62,766 nucleotides of DNA from a bacterium (GCA_016124945.1 WGMT01000066.1:1-62766); one strand, 5' to 3'. Counted from the stretch's first letter, positions 15,001 to 21,877 are shown. The notes: generated by a model not told the origin, from the letters alone. Made by a program: numbers and translations.

Positions 15001-18000
15001 TGCGCCAGGCCGGCGTGAAATGCTGGGCGAGGATACGGGGTGTCTCTGTTTGGGCGGTGGTGCCCACACCAGTATCACGGTGTGCATAGGAAAAGGTCTC
15101 GACGCGGAGGATGTTGTCGATCTCCCAGCGCTGCTGCGAGGGCACCCCGCCATTGGTAGGGTGGTTAAAGCGGCGCGCGATCTCGTTGATGTCGATATCA
15201 GCGCGGCCATCGCCGTAGCATTCGCCGGTGGGCGCTAGGAGATCACAGTCGCGGGCGGAAATGAAGGTCTGATCCAGGCCGTTGACCAACGCCAGCAGGG
15301 CCAGATCGTCGTTCAGATCGGGATCGATGGCAGGATCTTCGTAGGCAATCGCCAACTCGAAGCCGTGATCCTCGCGTACGTTGAGGCCGGTTAAGGTCCA
15401 ATCGTCGGCGTAGGTGTGGACAACGGTGGGCACATTGTTGCCAGTTGCCACACAGTCTGTGACGGAGGTCAATTGCGAGATTTCCAGGCTGCGTGATTCG
15501 GCGCTTCCGACTAAGCGAAAGCGACGATCGCCGTCTTGGATCGTCCAGACTCGTCCAATCTCGTTGCGGAAGAGACGTGCTTCCGTCGAGAGTTCAAGGC
15601 CCTGAGCCGCAAAGGCGGATCGCACTTCTGCCGGGATCTGAGGTGAATTCTGTGGGCCTTGTGGCAGATCAAGCGTGTCGAAGACATCGGCGTTCAGATT
15701 TGACATTGAAAACGCCGGCGCAAAGGTCTGGGACGAAGCAAACTCACTACACACATTGTCCAGCAAGGCTTGAACGGCCCACACCAGGCGCACCTGTTGC
15801 GGACGCCAGCTTCCATCGGGCAGGTAGAGCATCTTGCCGTAGAAAGCCACCTGTTCGCCGCCATCTGGGTCGGTGACCAGTTGCAGCGGCACGTAAGCGG
15901 CCACTTGTGAGCCGTCGGCGTTGAGTTCCTGCACACCAATGCCGTACTGACTCAGATCGGCCTGGGGTGCGAAATTGCCGACGCCGCCGCTGGAGCGAAT
16001 CTCCAGCATTGGCACCAGCCGGATGTCGCCATTCGCATCGGGCGACATGCGACAGCCGCTGGGATCGCCGCCGTTGCGGCTGACACAAACATCGAAGAAG
16101 GTGCCGCCGTCTTCGTCTGTGATCTGTCCCCGAAAATCGCGATTGGTGGCCTCACTGCCTTCGCTGTAGACGGTGCCGGGCCAGTCGAGGACGTTGAAGG
16201 CATACCAGAGGTGATCGGGATCTTGTGGGCGTAGCTGAAATTCCACATAGGTGTATTTGTCGGGCGTCAGCGAGTCAACGCGCAGGTTCAACGGATTGGC
16301 ATTGCTGAAGACAACTTCGTTGCCGGCGTCATCTTGGCCGGCCTTGCTGGGTGAGAGATCGAGACGATCGGGGACGCCATCGCCGTCGTTGTCAAAGTCG
16401 TACAGATCGGGTGTGCCGTCGCCGTCGGTGTCCATGTTCCATTCGGCAAGGTCATCGATCCCGTCGCGATTGGTGTCCACGGCGTCAGGATCGCCGTACC
16501 AGCGCTGCCCGTTGATCTCGAACCCGGTGATTTCAACCAGATCAGAGAGACCGTCGCCGTCGCTGTCTGCCAGTAAGGGATTGGTGCCGAGGAGCGATTC
16601 TTCGTAGTCGGTGAGTCCGTCACCGTCGCTGTCGGTCGGGTCGTCGGGTTGGGTGCGCAGGCCACGCGATGACGCTGCGCCTGGCGCGGTGGGTTCGACA
16701 AGCAGCGGGTCGCTGCCGAGAAAGCTCTCTTGCACATCACTGAGGCCGTCGCGGTCTGCGTCCGCGCCGTTGTCGTTGCGGATCAGGGCCAGGGCGTCAC
16801 CGTCGGGCCGGGAGACGGCAGAGCGGGCCGCCAGTGAACCCAGCTCTTGCGACATGCGGCTTTCTCCGGCGCGAGCGGCTTGCGCCTGTTCGCGCCGGAT
16901 CTGCCCGTCTTGAAAGGCGGCCACCTGGTTGCTGTGAACCAGGGGCGAGAGCAGCATGGAGGCGATCAGGGTCACTGTGAGGACGCGGTAAAGTCCTCGT
17001 GATCGGCGGTAGCGGATCAACAAAATGGGCAGGGCAAGCAGCAAGCCGACGAAGGCTGTCCGTTCGGCTGCGGGCAGTGTGGCTTGCAGCGCGGCGAATG
17101 CGGCAGACAGCCCTGGTGATGTAGCGGCCAGATCCAGTGGTGTGCTCTGGCTGGGGAAATCAGAGAATTGGACGGTGATGTTGATCTGGGTGCTGTGATC
17201 CTGCCCGTCCTCGGCTGGGAATTCAAGCGCGAGCTTCTGACGCAATGGCAGCCCGTGCGTGTCTACCCACAGTTCGCCCTCACCGGTCATGGTCAAGTAT
17301 TGGCTGGGCAACTCCAGGTTGATGCCGTAGGGCAGTTCACCACGCGCCGTCATCTGCTGCTGCAACTGATCGCGCAAATGACGTGCAAAGGCAGGCCCGT
17401 CAATGTCGAAGGTGAAGCGAGTGGTCGCCTGCACCGAGGACAGATCGCCGCCGTCGTTGCTGATGGGCGTTGGGCCGTCCTGAGTGGACGGTGGCGGCGT
17501 TGTCTCCTGGCGCACATTCTTGGCGGCGGATAGATAGGTGAGAAAGTCACCGCCCGGTGCAAAGAGACCGGTGAAGTCGTTGATCTCCTGCCACTCACCG
17601 TTGCCCTGGCGCGCCCGGGCGCTTTCTCCCTCCACCTGCACCTCAACGCCGGTGGACGGGTCGAGAATGCTGCCGCCCTGAGACCAGAGCACCAGGTTGA
17701 GGCTTTCGGTGGGTAAGTTAACCTCACCAGACAGGTAGTAGTGGGCAAGTCGGCTCTGCCGCCCCACATTGGTGACCGAGGCCACCGGCAGCGAGCGTTG
17801 GGCAACATCGGCGGTGAAGGCATACTCGCCGGCATCCTTTGTGCGCGCCCAGACCGCGTCCATCTCTCGGTGGGCGGTTACGTTCGAGGTTACGGCTGCA
17901 ACCTCTGTGCGCAACGTCTCCCAGGGGCCGCTCTCTTCGTCGGCAAACAGCGTGCCGGTAAGCAACGTCGGTGCGGGCAGGCCGGTCAGAAGGACAACGG

Positions 18001-18067
18001 CAAGCAATACCGGCGCAATCAACAGCAAAGCGCGCAACACAAAATTAAAGCGATGGGATCGTCTCAT
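32..18067 (-). CDS. Giant secreted multidomain mosaic protein (about 6,010 aa)
   Basis: No single function is recognised. I start it at the ATG at 18067, preceded by AAGGAGACACCCC, rather than 12 codons upstream; it opens with a basic N-terminus and hydrophobic signal segment. In order: a secreted N-terminal region; two membrane segments near residues 340-390; calcium-binding thrombospondin-3-like DxDxDG repeats (about 425-580); a hydrophobic block of five or six helices (about 1225-1405); a second DxDxDG block (about 1610-1745); a LamG/concanavalin-like domain (about 2580-2730); LDL-receptor class B-like YWTD propeller repeats from about 2890 onward, split by a DUF11-like domain and a Pro/Thr linker (about 3605-3650); a PPC-like domain (about 3970-4100); Ig-like segments; and two more LamG domains (about 5255-5590). 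The C-terminus has LFLPFL and LYLPLI motifs. Probably a surface adhesin or polymer-binding scaffold. Divergent from the oligogalacturonate-lyase-like gene. Confidence 0.85.
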   Translation of the reverse strand: MRRSHRFNFVLRALLLIAPVLLAVVLLTGLPAPTLLTGTLFADEESGPWETLRTEVAAVTSNVTAHREMDAVWARTKDAGEYAFTADVAQRSLPVASVTNVGRQSRLAHYYLSGEVNLPTESLNLVLWSQGGSILDPSTGVEVQVEGESARARQGNGEWQEINDFTGLFAPGGDFLTYLSAAKNVRQETTPPPSTQDGPTPISNDGGDLSSVQATTRFTFDIDGPAFARHLRDQLQQQMTARGELPYGINLELPSQYLTMTGEGELWVDTHGLPLRQKLALEFPAEDGQDHSTQINITVQFSDFPSQSTPLDLAATSPGLSAAFAALQATLPAAERTAFVGLLLALPILLIRYRRSRGLYRVLTVTLIASMLLSPLVHSNQVAAFQDGQIRREQAQAARAGESRMSQELGSLAARSAVSRPDGDALALIRNDNGADADRDGLSDVQESFLGSDPLLVEPTAPGAASSRGLRTQPDDPTDSDGDGLTDYEESLLGTNPLLADSDGDGLSDLVEITGFEINGQRWYGDPDAVDTNRDGIDDLAEWNMDTDGDGTPDLYDFDNDGDGVPDRLDLSPSKAGQDDAGNEVVFSNANPLNLRVDSLTPDKYTYVEFQLRPQDPDHLWYAFNVLDWPGTVYSEGSEATNRDFRGQITDEDGGTFFDVCVSRNGGDPSGCRMSPDANGDIRLVPMLEIRSSGGVGNFAPQADLSQYGIGVQELNADGSQVAAYVPLQLVTDPDGGEQVAFYGKMLYLPDGSWRPQQVRLVWAVQALLDNVCSEFASSQTFAPAFSMSNLNADVFDTLDLPQGPQNSPQIPAEVRSAFAAQGLELSTEARLFRNEIGRVWTIQDGDRRFRLVGSAESRSLEISQLTSVTDCVATGNNVPTVVHTYADDWTLTGLNVREDHGFELAIAYEDPAIDPDLNDDLALLALVNGLDQTFISARDCDLLAPTGECYGDGRADIDINEIARRFNHPTNGGVPSQQRWEIDNILRVETFSYAHRDTGVGTTAQTETPRILAQHFTPAWRSDAPVVPTLLFARNERFRTANLERQGVGSQVRWSGSALSFNFKFDGGTPVQTYTGVNWAPYRYDEFADQWRSMDIAAYWDELARRYGTPSASEDPAEVAGRLFLTQFLYLIINHGHGRVTSVGELIIPTGFQTDEDVASVQTGLGIVRRGVVFLVTQIFLKVSVSPGEIATLLAFNVQTVDPLVGAEFGNTDILSKIEDASNGHFRSRLTVAGAALIGIVLLVSVALFIVAEVTDNEQLGGIATILLFASLFAVQILVPVVTISSIVSSINASSTSGLTPAVISVVFGRSELVSISRYANAVGLLIGIGVIWGVFLYQVITSSLEPGSFAFNSLIATAIASTLVTVLLFVLGLTVIGTLTVAIFGLIDLLLLGLCRLGVSETCNVGLISGLTTAFSMIIYGGGVSINTGRSDLVEIDALDVDLAQPERGFVVGNRVTISTGFTTNISHLRPTTVAALGYGWLLFNESTLRDTSFTYRLSDLPANAPEAKASLARPGQMRNEWTDVTSALFGYAGRAYSGPHTIEAVLDAGVNHPVPVYADIGYALPAYDCWFGICTRKTIQGSSQANLGPLFFDVFPATLSEFYDVHSWSTRFRVQNDADGDGLISATWNGNDPNDSITACNGHCWDSDGDGLSDRFEIERRAVGAANGGYALNPRLADTDGDGLSDQREIRLGTNPALRDTDGDGLTDAEEVAGWLFTYAPGRTTRAFSDPLRADSDGDGMSDLLEKTLYEADPVRFPFHPRAFNPSPVALYTELDDADNFVRPGDDLVYNAIVRNNLDADFYAGGDLTVTAPQRLGGGETVTNFTLRQGQSAAIQRNLTATGNGSATVSLDAEAQAVLLALGVNSGWLWGQTPVQYNTLSSNRRPWYTALAEQPSGYTLLTLESTDPRSEASIDYPAMTVTGLNNANIVQRQTSTFGTADPNFIDRGFQSSVSQIAAYPPDIACNDTGVCLTVWAERAEANDDSPYAIFASLSPYPSNNTLRLSLDGSGQNLYPAVASDGQNFLVAWSRRQDGGPFEIVHRTVGVNAALGDTVNIARQPFISGANQHSLFVDLAWAAPHYQLVWEHLHSFSDRDIWATRVDADGGDVPNSVLPVTDNDRRMERPKVAHDPVRSRSLVVYSDGGSVRGRLISSDGLGREMFIAGGESTIINVNPQVSYATFGPNDGWVVGYGSIYSLRGTTLFGRTALSPDGMPRGVNNVTTWNRDVQSDAAAMLCGSSDCITATSTNRGQGSSLQVMYNTATLTQLAPPQGDFNLVNGRPVTIDDDAPTAGLTVGQFVIPGSMVVLGGEAADPTSYIDEVRVRVDSGNWQTVTGAESWAFAWDVPAGDGSYQLAVEATDAVGFTGGSTTVVQTDDTPPTLSASVAEDTILVPRRSAGGGLTVRLEGSVADALSGVRSVELYLTPGSGAVQSAQVTGNTWSVDYDLSGPGVSPALSDPFTVTVIALDNAEPGGNQRTLEYRVGIDSQAPDTFLNSLDGVRVISQPITVSGSIVDPGQIALGVQSGEIAFVPAPTTDTISETVLLLPLDDAPNAFRFQDNSGADHRVFCGSLGCPTAQAPGRYGSALQFPGANVYLDAPVLDVPETGYTLSLWFNTTCPGCGLASIDRGAAPNPLGHDRNLFLLNGNLCADVRNSNGALERICSAGANYADGNWHQAVHTVGAGGQRLYVDGQLQVSGSVAASSFTNQTGFNLGFSTEATTRFFSGRMDEVAIYPAALTAEDVAALFSTWQPVVLDAAGPGVRSSTWTAQIPEGLEDFYQIDGRATDTGGNRNDRRGDWPQWRGEIDTLAPRIAIDVTHNGFGGGASTTYRATAEDLNLDESTFRFTCAIDADDRGYLDSAWWQRWAGDSERLTSLTPSCTLPDFSADDVVLQACDVYGHCAATTPGRYVFYTAAHTFGANGWQIERANLLDDSGREIIVGGLGQVLDLVVDVERNTIFWTERPPYSRSADGRIRRADLDGGNVQDVITGLTNDHIGMKGLPLEINPAANRIYWAEANRIRSANLDGSGVQTLFTHPPINGVLGQYTPSITDLAIDPQRQRMAWTVNTAERIQTLQDRFASQIWTANLDGTNVRNFRSNMVLLANLAFNAADGDLFWQQEGGIFRTNPVTYGALRVRQLVRPQSQSPSLWRHLLISGQRLYWMDHRTYFEDTVRGVPLGARRTEDRLTPYAFAVAFVPAQTVNAADLAVQVIEGSDLAVPGQTFDYIVHVQNQGLLDTPNTQVVSTLPAGTSFSGAAGANCSAAGNIVTCDLGLLPIQSMQTVTLTLAVDGGASGTLVNVVSVSSGIDELTPADNSFTTQRARVALLPSAPPAGRVSYLYWGNFGQILRAPLNSPTTTEVVVNYTAFRPDVIFAIEGIASDLNYIYWSDWVAGEILRANHDGSNIEVLVSGLVSPYRLDIDPVDGKLYWIDRVVGIESVIQRANLDGSAVETLLTGINGGRDLLVDEVRRDLLWIGYRDGVLGVYRTTLDGQNEERLLSDVWPWDIELDRFDRTLYWTDYINERNVRRVPITGPLAGQPSAIETLVTGDGLGGIVLDAAADKLYWTARTQIRRANLDGGTIENITNPEANAIHDIDLAYVDVPVLPTPTPTSTPTPSPTPTPSLTPTPSLTPTATFTPLPSPTPGGPAPASDIYWSDNVPLLQRAPAAGCTDGACAETLLGSASSFTSLRVDSLNGHIYWRDRTADVIRRANLDGSGLEIVNLAVGASSFADFDLDPAAGHLYWTEGDAILRADLDGSNAITITTGLNGPTAITVDGQGDKLYWLEVSPSPQRRLLRSDLNGANVETVLVDDGSSTPRLLGSVNNLVVDSQAGWIFWRDTDLNDVSIDRIRRLDLNGANLISIYEAVDGSGGDIAIDPNSLTVYWGDQDGIRAVHYNGGTVQTVVSGLSNTPRHVALGFNTGARSLPQALQAPPAQDVANAVNLFLPTVGRGGDSVVFVTNQPQARNAPICTPVADLFEPNNVFTAATFLTLEEASAEHNFHVAGDVDWFALDVNDSFYRVSTIALGADADTLIQLYAADGATLLESNDNAAAPGAIHSELTFSPTAGGRYYLRVVHAANLAACTTGYQVLVSLDAPETDPVDMVDNAPPPNVELAPISAGITQPGPQSVLTSLAAVTVTGAINALDTLQSLTVRVAGATIYTQSWGAGVISNTTWSTVWTPPAEGNYAFSLAATDHAGNSFTSAVAHTVIVDLTPPAVDIDPVSTVPLIDAIRFSGLVTESVGIRTVEVQIDGGPWRQAVTPLTSGVWRYIWTPVDGFDPALFNLDGGTVALNVRVTDLSGRTAQASRTVTVDTTQPAPTDVTFTLQDGTPITSGQTIFLSAPVLVLNWGDHVDGSGIADIYAGWTESNEAQPADLTRYDPTARSHSQPVLGEGLQRYAHVIAVDVHGNQQIQRFGPFFVDSPATPDRVSDLSYSGWMNSGATQIGADRTLVRRAAGITQSVQSLFTAWDEEAIRFAWTGANWDNDGDLFIYLDTAPGGATAAYNPHDDGVVVNLPVEDGQTLAADYLLWVSSNVTATLLSWNGNWSVARVLTDSYRFNGDQTDLLLPFTWLNITDPAATSLSLVAFATEDNGPENDGLRLWASIPDKQPLNSERVLNSRVDPASIENLSLTQFLTLASLGSGIRPADGVWLDADLEVHLTAQPVGVQIGYLDSGRFDLLLPNGRVDADLDGEIDFVELAANAVPLAAGQTVSFTVHFTNTGSVAMPDATLEIAGFGGFQSSTINLGTVAAGAAGTAQFAVTAGSGAAAELRLTLADATHAAYDWIWVHYDIDTQPPTNVAVTGPAVLRSFGNLLSGSVEDASPIDEVTVAIQLQPSGVSSTVVCPMPGVDGGLWVCPWDAGDLDGVESVLLRVRAVDIAGNGSEWSETVSLPVDTSAPSLLLDDETENRFDDGFLSPDEFLLSGLIQDDQQPGQVEICSPLIGSAACRLVATTGSGPAATWQAQPLVSAADGITETFLFTALDLAGNRSLPVSRTARIDNVAPLITVTNVISEIVLVDYNSGDNALLAGLVSDGGGVAQVYAQVQAPDGETMWQILELDGESWRFRPALAFGGTYVLRIEVYDLAGNVSSVGPYVITVDGPLAVPTRQWDGGAGNGNWSDPANWQPNGLPTAEETVILSGSGVITVDGDFNIDALNLPAGFNGTLRLGGGSLSINGNYVQEGGNVFLGSGRLRVTGDFRVLNGLFEPEDGRLILAPTGDQRLQAPTLNQLQVGDGPIGRWKFSEGGGTVVRDSSGYGQSGVTVNNPTWFGGDPQIFRQTLFFDGVNDHVALGTGTPVSTLSNNFSVAALISLPSTVGNGQHRIIASSRRSSNSGWGFGVQNRGLRFTTFGVRDYDSTVINLPTGSWVHVAAVMDADNNVTFYVNGVAVQTVTGTAPGRVNAVDPMLIGATTPVGSATPTAFFSGQMDDLSVYDFALTPDQVSAVAAGAELPPPTGRLILDAPLDVDGDLILNEGTLDVNSSENYTVTLGGDFVANLGRFNAHGGTLIFDGNGAQNIDAFNIAFNNVVIDNGSQGLVGQWSLDTFVDGRALDATSFGNAATLFGATEDEPSPAGGRSLRFDGVNDYARIGNPGVLNFSGPIAVTAWVRPESTTGLQNIVAHGHNLHPHGEVVLRINNGSYQFLAWNGANHIVSAPMPAADLNTWVHLAGVYDGTHWRLYRNGVEIAANASATGAVLVAANWAIGARGTGTERFFHGSIDEVRIYNRALSTQEVASLLTSARSLSAEEAHESSGVALAAPLQISGTLTLQRGVLDASTGDHPLTLGGDLTANGGQFNARNGAVTFAGEGTQQIEAEQITLANVTVNAGVELQTEAPVMRTGALESAGRITELRHVDPAPSGEYTSTAQIHYGFAEVALDLTELGNFESLQITRIDEDSPNAAPTTRTGKHWLFDATGSGYSVDLSLGHDNVRNPGVCLHLGEGEWDFFNDDVTPETVTRLDVSALDGEWSVGFQPVTGVQLFLPFLSKPGSGSEPTGENPLYLPLIRNE

Positions 18068-18177
18068 GGGGTGTCTCCTTGATAGCAACGATGCAGCCAG
18101 CAATGACGAAGTGGGTGTCTGACTATCAGCTTGTCACAGGATAGAGACGAACTATCAACACATCATCAACAGATTTT

Positions 18178-18228
18178 GGGGGCGAACCTTCCAGGAAGAA
18201 ACTGCATCTTCCTGGAAGGTTTACCCCC
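18178..18228. repeat. Inverted repeat between divergent genes
   Basis: Perfect 15-bp arms (18185-18199 and 18207-18221) with a 7-nt loop, flanked outside by five G and five C. It lies between the giant gene and the divergent lyase gene. It could fold in a leader RNA or bind a protein; it is not followed by a T-run in either direction. Confidence 0.7.
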
Positions 18229-18325
18229 ACCCCCCCCATGCCCAGTAGCTTTTCTCCTAAACAGGTTTCATGTACAATGAAAGCTCACCAGTCGACCCTC
18301 TCCCACTCTCGAACTGGAGCAAATC

Positions 18326-19525
18326 ATGGCTTTCAAAGGCGAAACCTGGAACGAATCAGAGACGTACCGCGACGCGTGGACGCTGCGCCAGGTGCGGCGT
18401 ATCACCACCAGCGGGCTGTACAACGAAACCCCCACTTACCACACCAATGTCTGCTTTACCCAGGACGGCGAATTCCTCATCTTCGGCTCGGCGCGTGAAG
18501 GCAAGAGCGCCATCTTCCGCGCCCATGTGCCCACCGGCGACATCACCCAGTTGATCGACCCTGTCGACGGTATAGGCGGCTACGGCGCGGTGAATAAGGC
18601 CAGTGGCGCCGAAGTGGGCAACGGCCTCGGCGTCACCGGCACGATGTGCATCGCGCCACGCAGCCGCTGGGCCGTCTTCATGGCCGGGCGCAGCCTGCGC
18701 GCCGTGCACATCGAAACGCTGGCAGAGCGCACACTGATCGAGGACATCGGCCCCGAGTGGGTGCCCGGCGTGCCCAGCATCGACCCCAGTGAGGATCACG
18801 TCCTCTTGGCGTTGATGAACGCACACCCCGAAGTGATGGCGGGTAAGCGCCCCACCACGCCCTACATGCAGCACTTCCCCAACAAAGAGATGAAGCTGCG
18901 CATCCTGCAAGTGCCGCTGGCCGGCGGCGCGGTGACCACCGTCTACAGCGAAGACGGGGCCAGCAGCGCCCACACGCCCCATTCCCCCGTCGACGCCGAT
19001 CTGGTGCTCATCGACCGCGACTTTCCGCCCCGCTACTGGGGTGGCAGCGACGGCAAGACCACCCGCATCTGGGCGCTGCGCCCTTCCACCGGCGAATTGA
19101 CCGAACTGCCGTCGCAGGACGGCGCGCCGTTTCAGGTCCACTCGGTGTGGACGTACGATGGTGAGTTTGTCCTCTACCACGGGCGCAGCCGCCACAGTGG
19201 ATACTACATCGGCGCAATTCGACCGAATGGAGAGACTTACCGCGAGTACGGTTTCCACGGCGCGCCCCACTATGGCCACGTAGGCGCCATGGCCGGTCGC
19301 CCCGCTGTCATCCTCGACGGCAACCTGAGCACAGACATGCTGCTCTGGCTCTACTACGACAAAGAAGAGCCGCGCATCGAAGTCATCGCCCGTCACGGCA
19401 CCGATTGGGGCGCGTTGCCCGGCCAATACCCTCACCCGCACCCCCACTCCGATCCCACCGGCCGCTGGATCTCGTTCAACGCGGCGCAGAAGGGGCGGAG
19501 TGATGTGTTTGTGGTGAAAGTTTGA
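18326..19525 (+). CDS. Oligogalacturonate lyase-like (PL22) beta-propeller protein
   Basis: 399 residues, no signal peptide, so cytoplasmic. Blade-type motifs (FTQDGEFLIFGSA, TYDGEFVLYHG) show a seven-bladed propeller. Near the C-terminus Q367, H370 and H372 occur in QYPHPH. The same Q-x2-H-x-H spacing supplies metal ligands in the characterised Yersinia PL22 oligogalacturonate lyase, where a further His in the HYGH-type segment completes the Mn site. The family cleaves short oligogalacturonides by beta-elimination in the cytoplasm. GGAG lies 8 nt before the ATG. A TACAAT at 18273-18278 may be a -10 box, but its -35 is weak. First gene of the polyuronate block, ahead of two lyases. Alternative: a TolB-like propeller without lyase activity. 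Confidence 0.7.
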   Translation: MAFKGETWNESETYRDAWTLRQVRRITTSGLYNETPTYHTNVCFTQDGEFLIFGSAREGKSAIFRAHVPTGDITQLIDPVDGIGGYGAVNKASGAEVGNGLGVTGTMCIAPRSRWAVFMAGRSLRAVHIETLAERTLIEDIGPEWVPGVPSIDPSEDHVLLALMNAHPEVMAGKRPTTPYMQHFPNKEMKLRILQVPLAGGAVTTVYSEDGASSAHTPHSPVDADLVLIDRDFPPRYWGGSDGKTTRIWALRPSTGELTELPSQDGAPFQVHSVWTYDGEFVLYHGRSRHSGYYIGAIRPNGETYREYGFHGAPHYGHVGAMAGRPAVILDGNLSTDMLLWLYYDKEEPRIEVIARHGTDWGALPGQYPHPHPHSDPTGRWISFNAAQKGRSDVFVVKV

Positions 19526-19618
19526 TTCTCAAAAGCTGGTGACTGGGTTACGGGGTGATTTTGTTGGCGAACTCGCAACGGGTCCCCAGCGATTGTTGAA
19601 GGTTTAGAAAATGATCTG

Positions 19619-19850
19619 GTAACCCAGCGGTTGAAACCGCCGTCTGAGATGGAAAACACGATAAATCGTGTTCTCAGAACCGGCTTGAGCCGGTTTCCCG
19701 TGTCAGACGCCGAATTTATTCGGCGGGCGTGTTTACCGGAATAATTTCTAAATGTTCAACATTCGGCGGGCGTGTTTAGATTATTTTGTTAGCGTTCAAA
19801 AGCCAGTTTCCCATGTCAGTCGCCAAATGAACTCGGCGGGCTTGATACTC
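19619..19850. repeat. Cluster of small palindromes and degenerate direct repeats
   Basis: The gap between the propeller gene and the first heparinase holds consecutive small palindromes: AACACGATAAATCGTGTT near 19654, AACCGGCTTGAGCCGGTT near 19679, and CGCCGAATTTATTCGGCG near 19709. The last is followed by two degenerate copies of the TCGGCGGGCGTGTTTA segment (near 19760 and 19833). No gene or clear terminator is seen. Confidence 0.6.
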
Positions 19851-19869
19851 TCAGAAAGAGGTTTTCCCC

Positions 19870-21783
19870 ATGCTCCACCAACGCTACTCTCTCGAAAATC
19901 TGGCACAATCACTGATCCCACAGGATCGTTTTCATCCCTTCCCCACCATTGAGGACCGCGCCGCCTGGGCGTCGTTGCCTGGCGCAGTGAAGGCGGCGCA
20001 TGTGGGCCGCGGCGAGGAACTGCTGGATTTCGACTACCCAGCGCTGCCCGCTACGCTCTTTTTGCAGTTTTCGCGCATGGGCAACCGCCGCAACTACGAA
20101 AAGCCCCACTTCGCCCGCCGCGGTGCGTTGGAACAGTTGGTCACCGCTGAGTGCATCGAAGACAGCGGACGCTTCCTCGATGACATCGTCAACGGCATCT
20201 GGGCCATCTGCGAAGAGACCTATTGGGGCGTGCCCGCCCACATCCGTGTGCAGCGCGCCGGCAACACCCTGCCCGACGTGAACGAACCCACCGTCGACCT
20301 CTTCGCCGCCGAAACCGGCAACCTGCTGGCCTGGGTCTACTACCTCCTGGGCGACAGGCTCGACGCCGCCTCGCCGCTGGTGCGCGAACGCATAGCAACC
20401 GAAATCGACCGCCGCATCCTCACACCGCTCTTCGAACGCGACGACTTCCACTGGATGGGCTTTAAACTGCGCGCCGGCGACCGTCGTGTAAACAACTGGA
20501 ACCCGTGGATCTGTTCAAACTGGCTCTCCGCCGCCCTGCTCATGGAGACCGACGAGAATCGCCGCCGCAAAACCGTATACAAGATCATGCGCGCCCTGGA
20601 CAATTTCATCGATCCTTACCCCGACGATGGCGGCTGCGACGAAGGCCCCAGCTATTGGGGACGCGCCGGCGCATCGCTCTACGACAACCTTGATCTCTTC
20701 GTCAAAGCCACCGACGGCAACGTCGACCTCTTCGGCGAAGACAAAGTGCAAGAGATTGGGCGCTTCGTCTACCGCGCCCACATCGACGGTGACTACTACC
20801 TCAACTTCGCCGATGCGCCCGCGCTCGTCTACCCCGACGGCGTCCTCGTCTACGGTTACGGCCAACGCATCCAGGATGATGAGATGATGGCGCACGGGCG
20901 CTGGCTCATCCAGCGACAGGGCACACACGAAAAAGGCTACGGCGCAGACCGCGACATCCGCCAGGTCAACTTCCAACGCCTGTTGCGCGGCCTCTTCATG
21001 CTGGCCAAGGTCGACGTCACCAACGCCCAGCCGCCCCTGGTGCGCGACGTCTGGCTGCCCGACATCGAAGTGCTGATCGCCCGCGACAAAGACGGCACAA
21101 CCGGCGGCTTCTTCGTCGGGGCAAAGGGTGGACACAACGCCGAAAGCCACAACCACAACGACGTCGGCAACTTCGTCGTCTACATCGACGGTCTGCCCGT
21201 CCTCGTAGACGCGGGCGTCGAAACCTACACCGCCAAGACCTTCGGCCCCGACCGCTACACGATCTGGACGATGCAGTCGGCCTACCACAGCCTGCTGCCC
21301 ACCGTCGACGGCGTGATGCAAGCCCCTGGCTACGACTTCGCCGCAAGCGACGTCCGCTACGATGTCAACGACGGCACGGCCAAAGTCAGCCTCGACATCG
21401 CCAACGCCTACCCCGCCGACGCCAAGATCGAATCGTGGAAACGCACCGTTGCCCTGGAACGGGGCATCCAGGTCACCGTCGAAGACAGCTACGCGCTCAA
21501 CGCCCCAGCCGACGAAATCACCGTCAGCCTCGTCACCCCCTGCGCCGTGGACGTGAGCGAAGCGGGTGTCGTCCACTTCGGCGAGCGCCCCATCCTCGAC
21601 GGACGCGTCTCCGGTGTAGGACAGGTCCACTACGATGCCGGCGTCTTCAGCGCTGCCGTCGAAACCGTCCCCCTCACCGACGAACGCATGGGCGGCACCT
21701 GGGGAGAAGAACTCTACCGGGTTGTCCTCACAGCGAAGAATCCGGCACAGAGTGGGGTGTGGATGTTCCGGGTGACAAAGTAA
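19870..21783 (+). CDS. Heparinase II/III family polysaccharide lyase
   Basis: 637 residues, no signal peptide. The N-terminal half looks like the alpha/alpha-toroid domain (WICSNWLSAALL, DEGPSYWGRAGASLYDN). The C-terminal half is the heparinase II/III beta-sandwich, with the characteristic SHNHNDVGNF at about residues 426-435. The family beta-eliminates uronate-containing polymers such as heparin-like glycans or alginate; substrate cannot be told from sequence. Start supported by AAAGAGG 8 nt upstream. Lack of an export signal suggests it acts on imported oligosaccharides. A GATGATGAG-type palindrome begins about 12 nt after the stop, and the kinase gene follows. Confidence 0.85.
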   Translation: MLHQRYSLENLAQSLIPQDRFHPFPTIEDRAAWASLPGAVKAAHVGRGEELLDFDYPALPATLFLQFSRMGNRRNYEKPHFARRGALEQLVTAECIEDSGRFLDDIVNGIWAICEETYWGVPAHIRVQRAGNTLPDVNEPTVDLFAAETGNLLAWVYYLLGDRLDAASPLVRERIATEIDRRILTPLFERDDFHWMGFKLRAGDRRVNNWNPWICSNWLSAALLMETDENRRRKTVYKIMRALDNFIDPYPDDGGCDEGPSYWGRAGASLYDNLDLFVKATDGNVDLFGEDKVQEIGRFVYRAHIDGDYYLNFADAPALVYPDGVLVYGYGQRIQDDEMMAHGRWLIQRQGTHEKGYGADRDIRQVNFQRLLRGLFMLAKVDVTNAQPPLVRDVWLPDIEVLIARDKDGTTGGFFVGAKGGHNAESHNHNDVGNFVVYIDGLPVLVDAGVETYTAKTFGPDRYTIWTMQSAYHSLLPTVDGVMQAPGYDFAASDVRYDVNDGTAKVSLDIANAYPADAKIESWKRTVALERGIQVTVEDSYALNAPADEITVSLVTPCAVDVSEAGVVHFGERPILDGRVSGVGQVHYDAGVFSAAVETVPLTDERMGGTWGEELYRVVLTAKNPAQSGVWMFRVTK

Positions 21784-21795
21784 CGAGATAATGAA

Positions 21796-21877
21796 GATGA
21801 TGAGATGATGAGGATGATGAGGATGATGAACTGAGCATCATCCTCATCATCCCATCATCCCATCCCATCATCCCATC
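21796..21877. repeat. Palindrome with GATGATGAG tandem arms (family A, copy 1)
   Basis: The left arm is built of short GATGATGA/GATGATGAG units and the right arm of their complements (CATCATCC units), separated by a short ACTGAG centre. It starts within 15 nt of the heparinase stop and ends just before the kinase gene. A related copy sits at the end of the next gene. Confidence 0.75.

Noticed and set aside
20515..21630. 371-aa minus-strand ORF
   Set aside because: Shadow of the heparinase gene caused by high GC.
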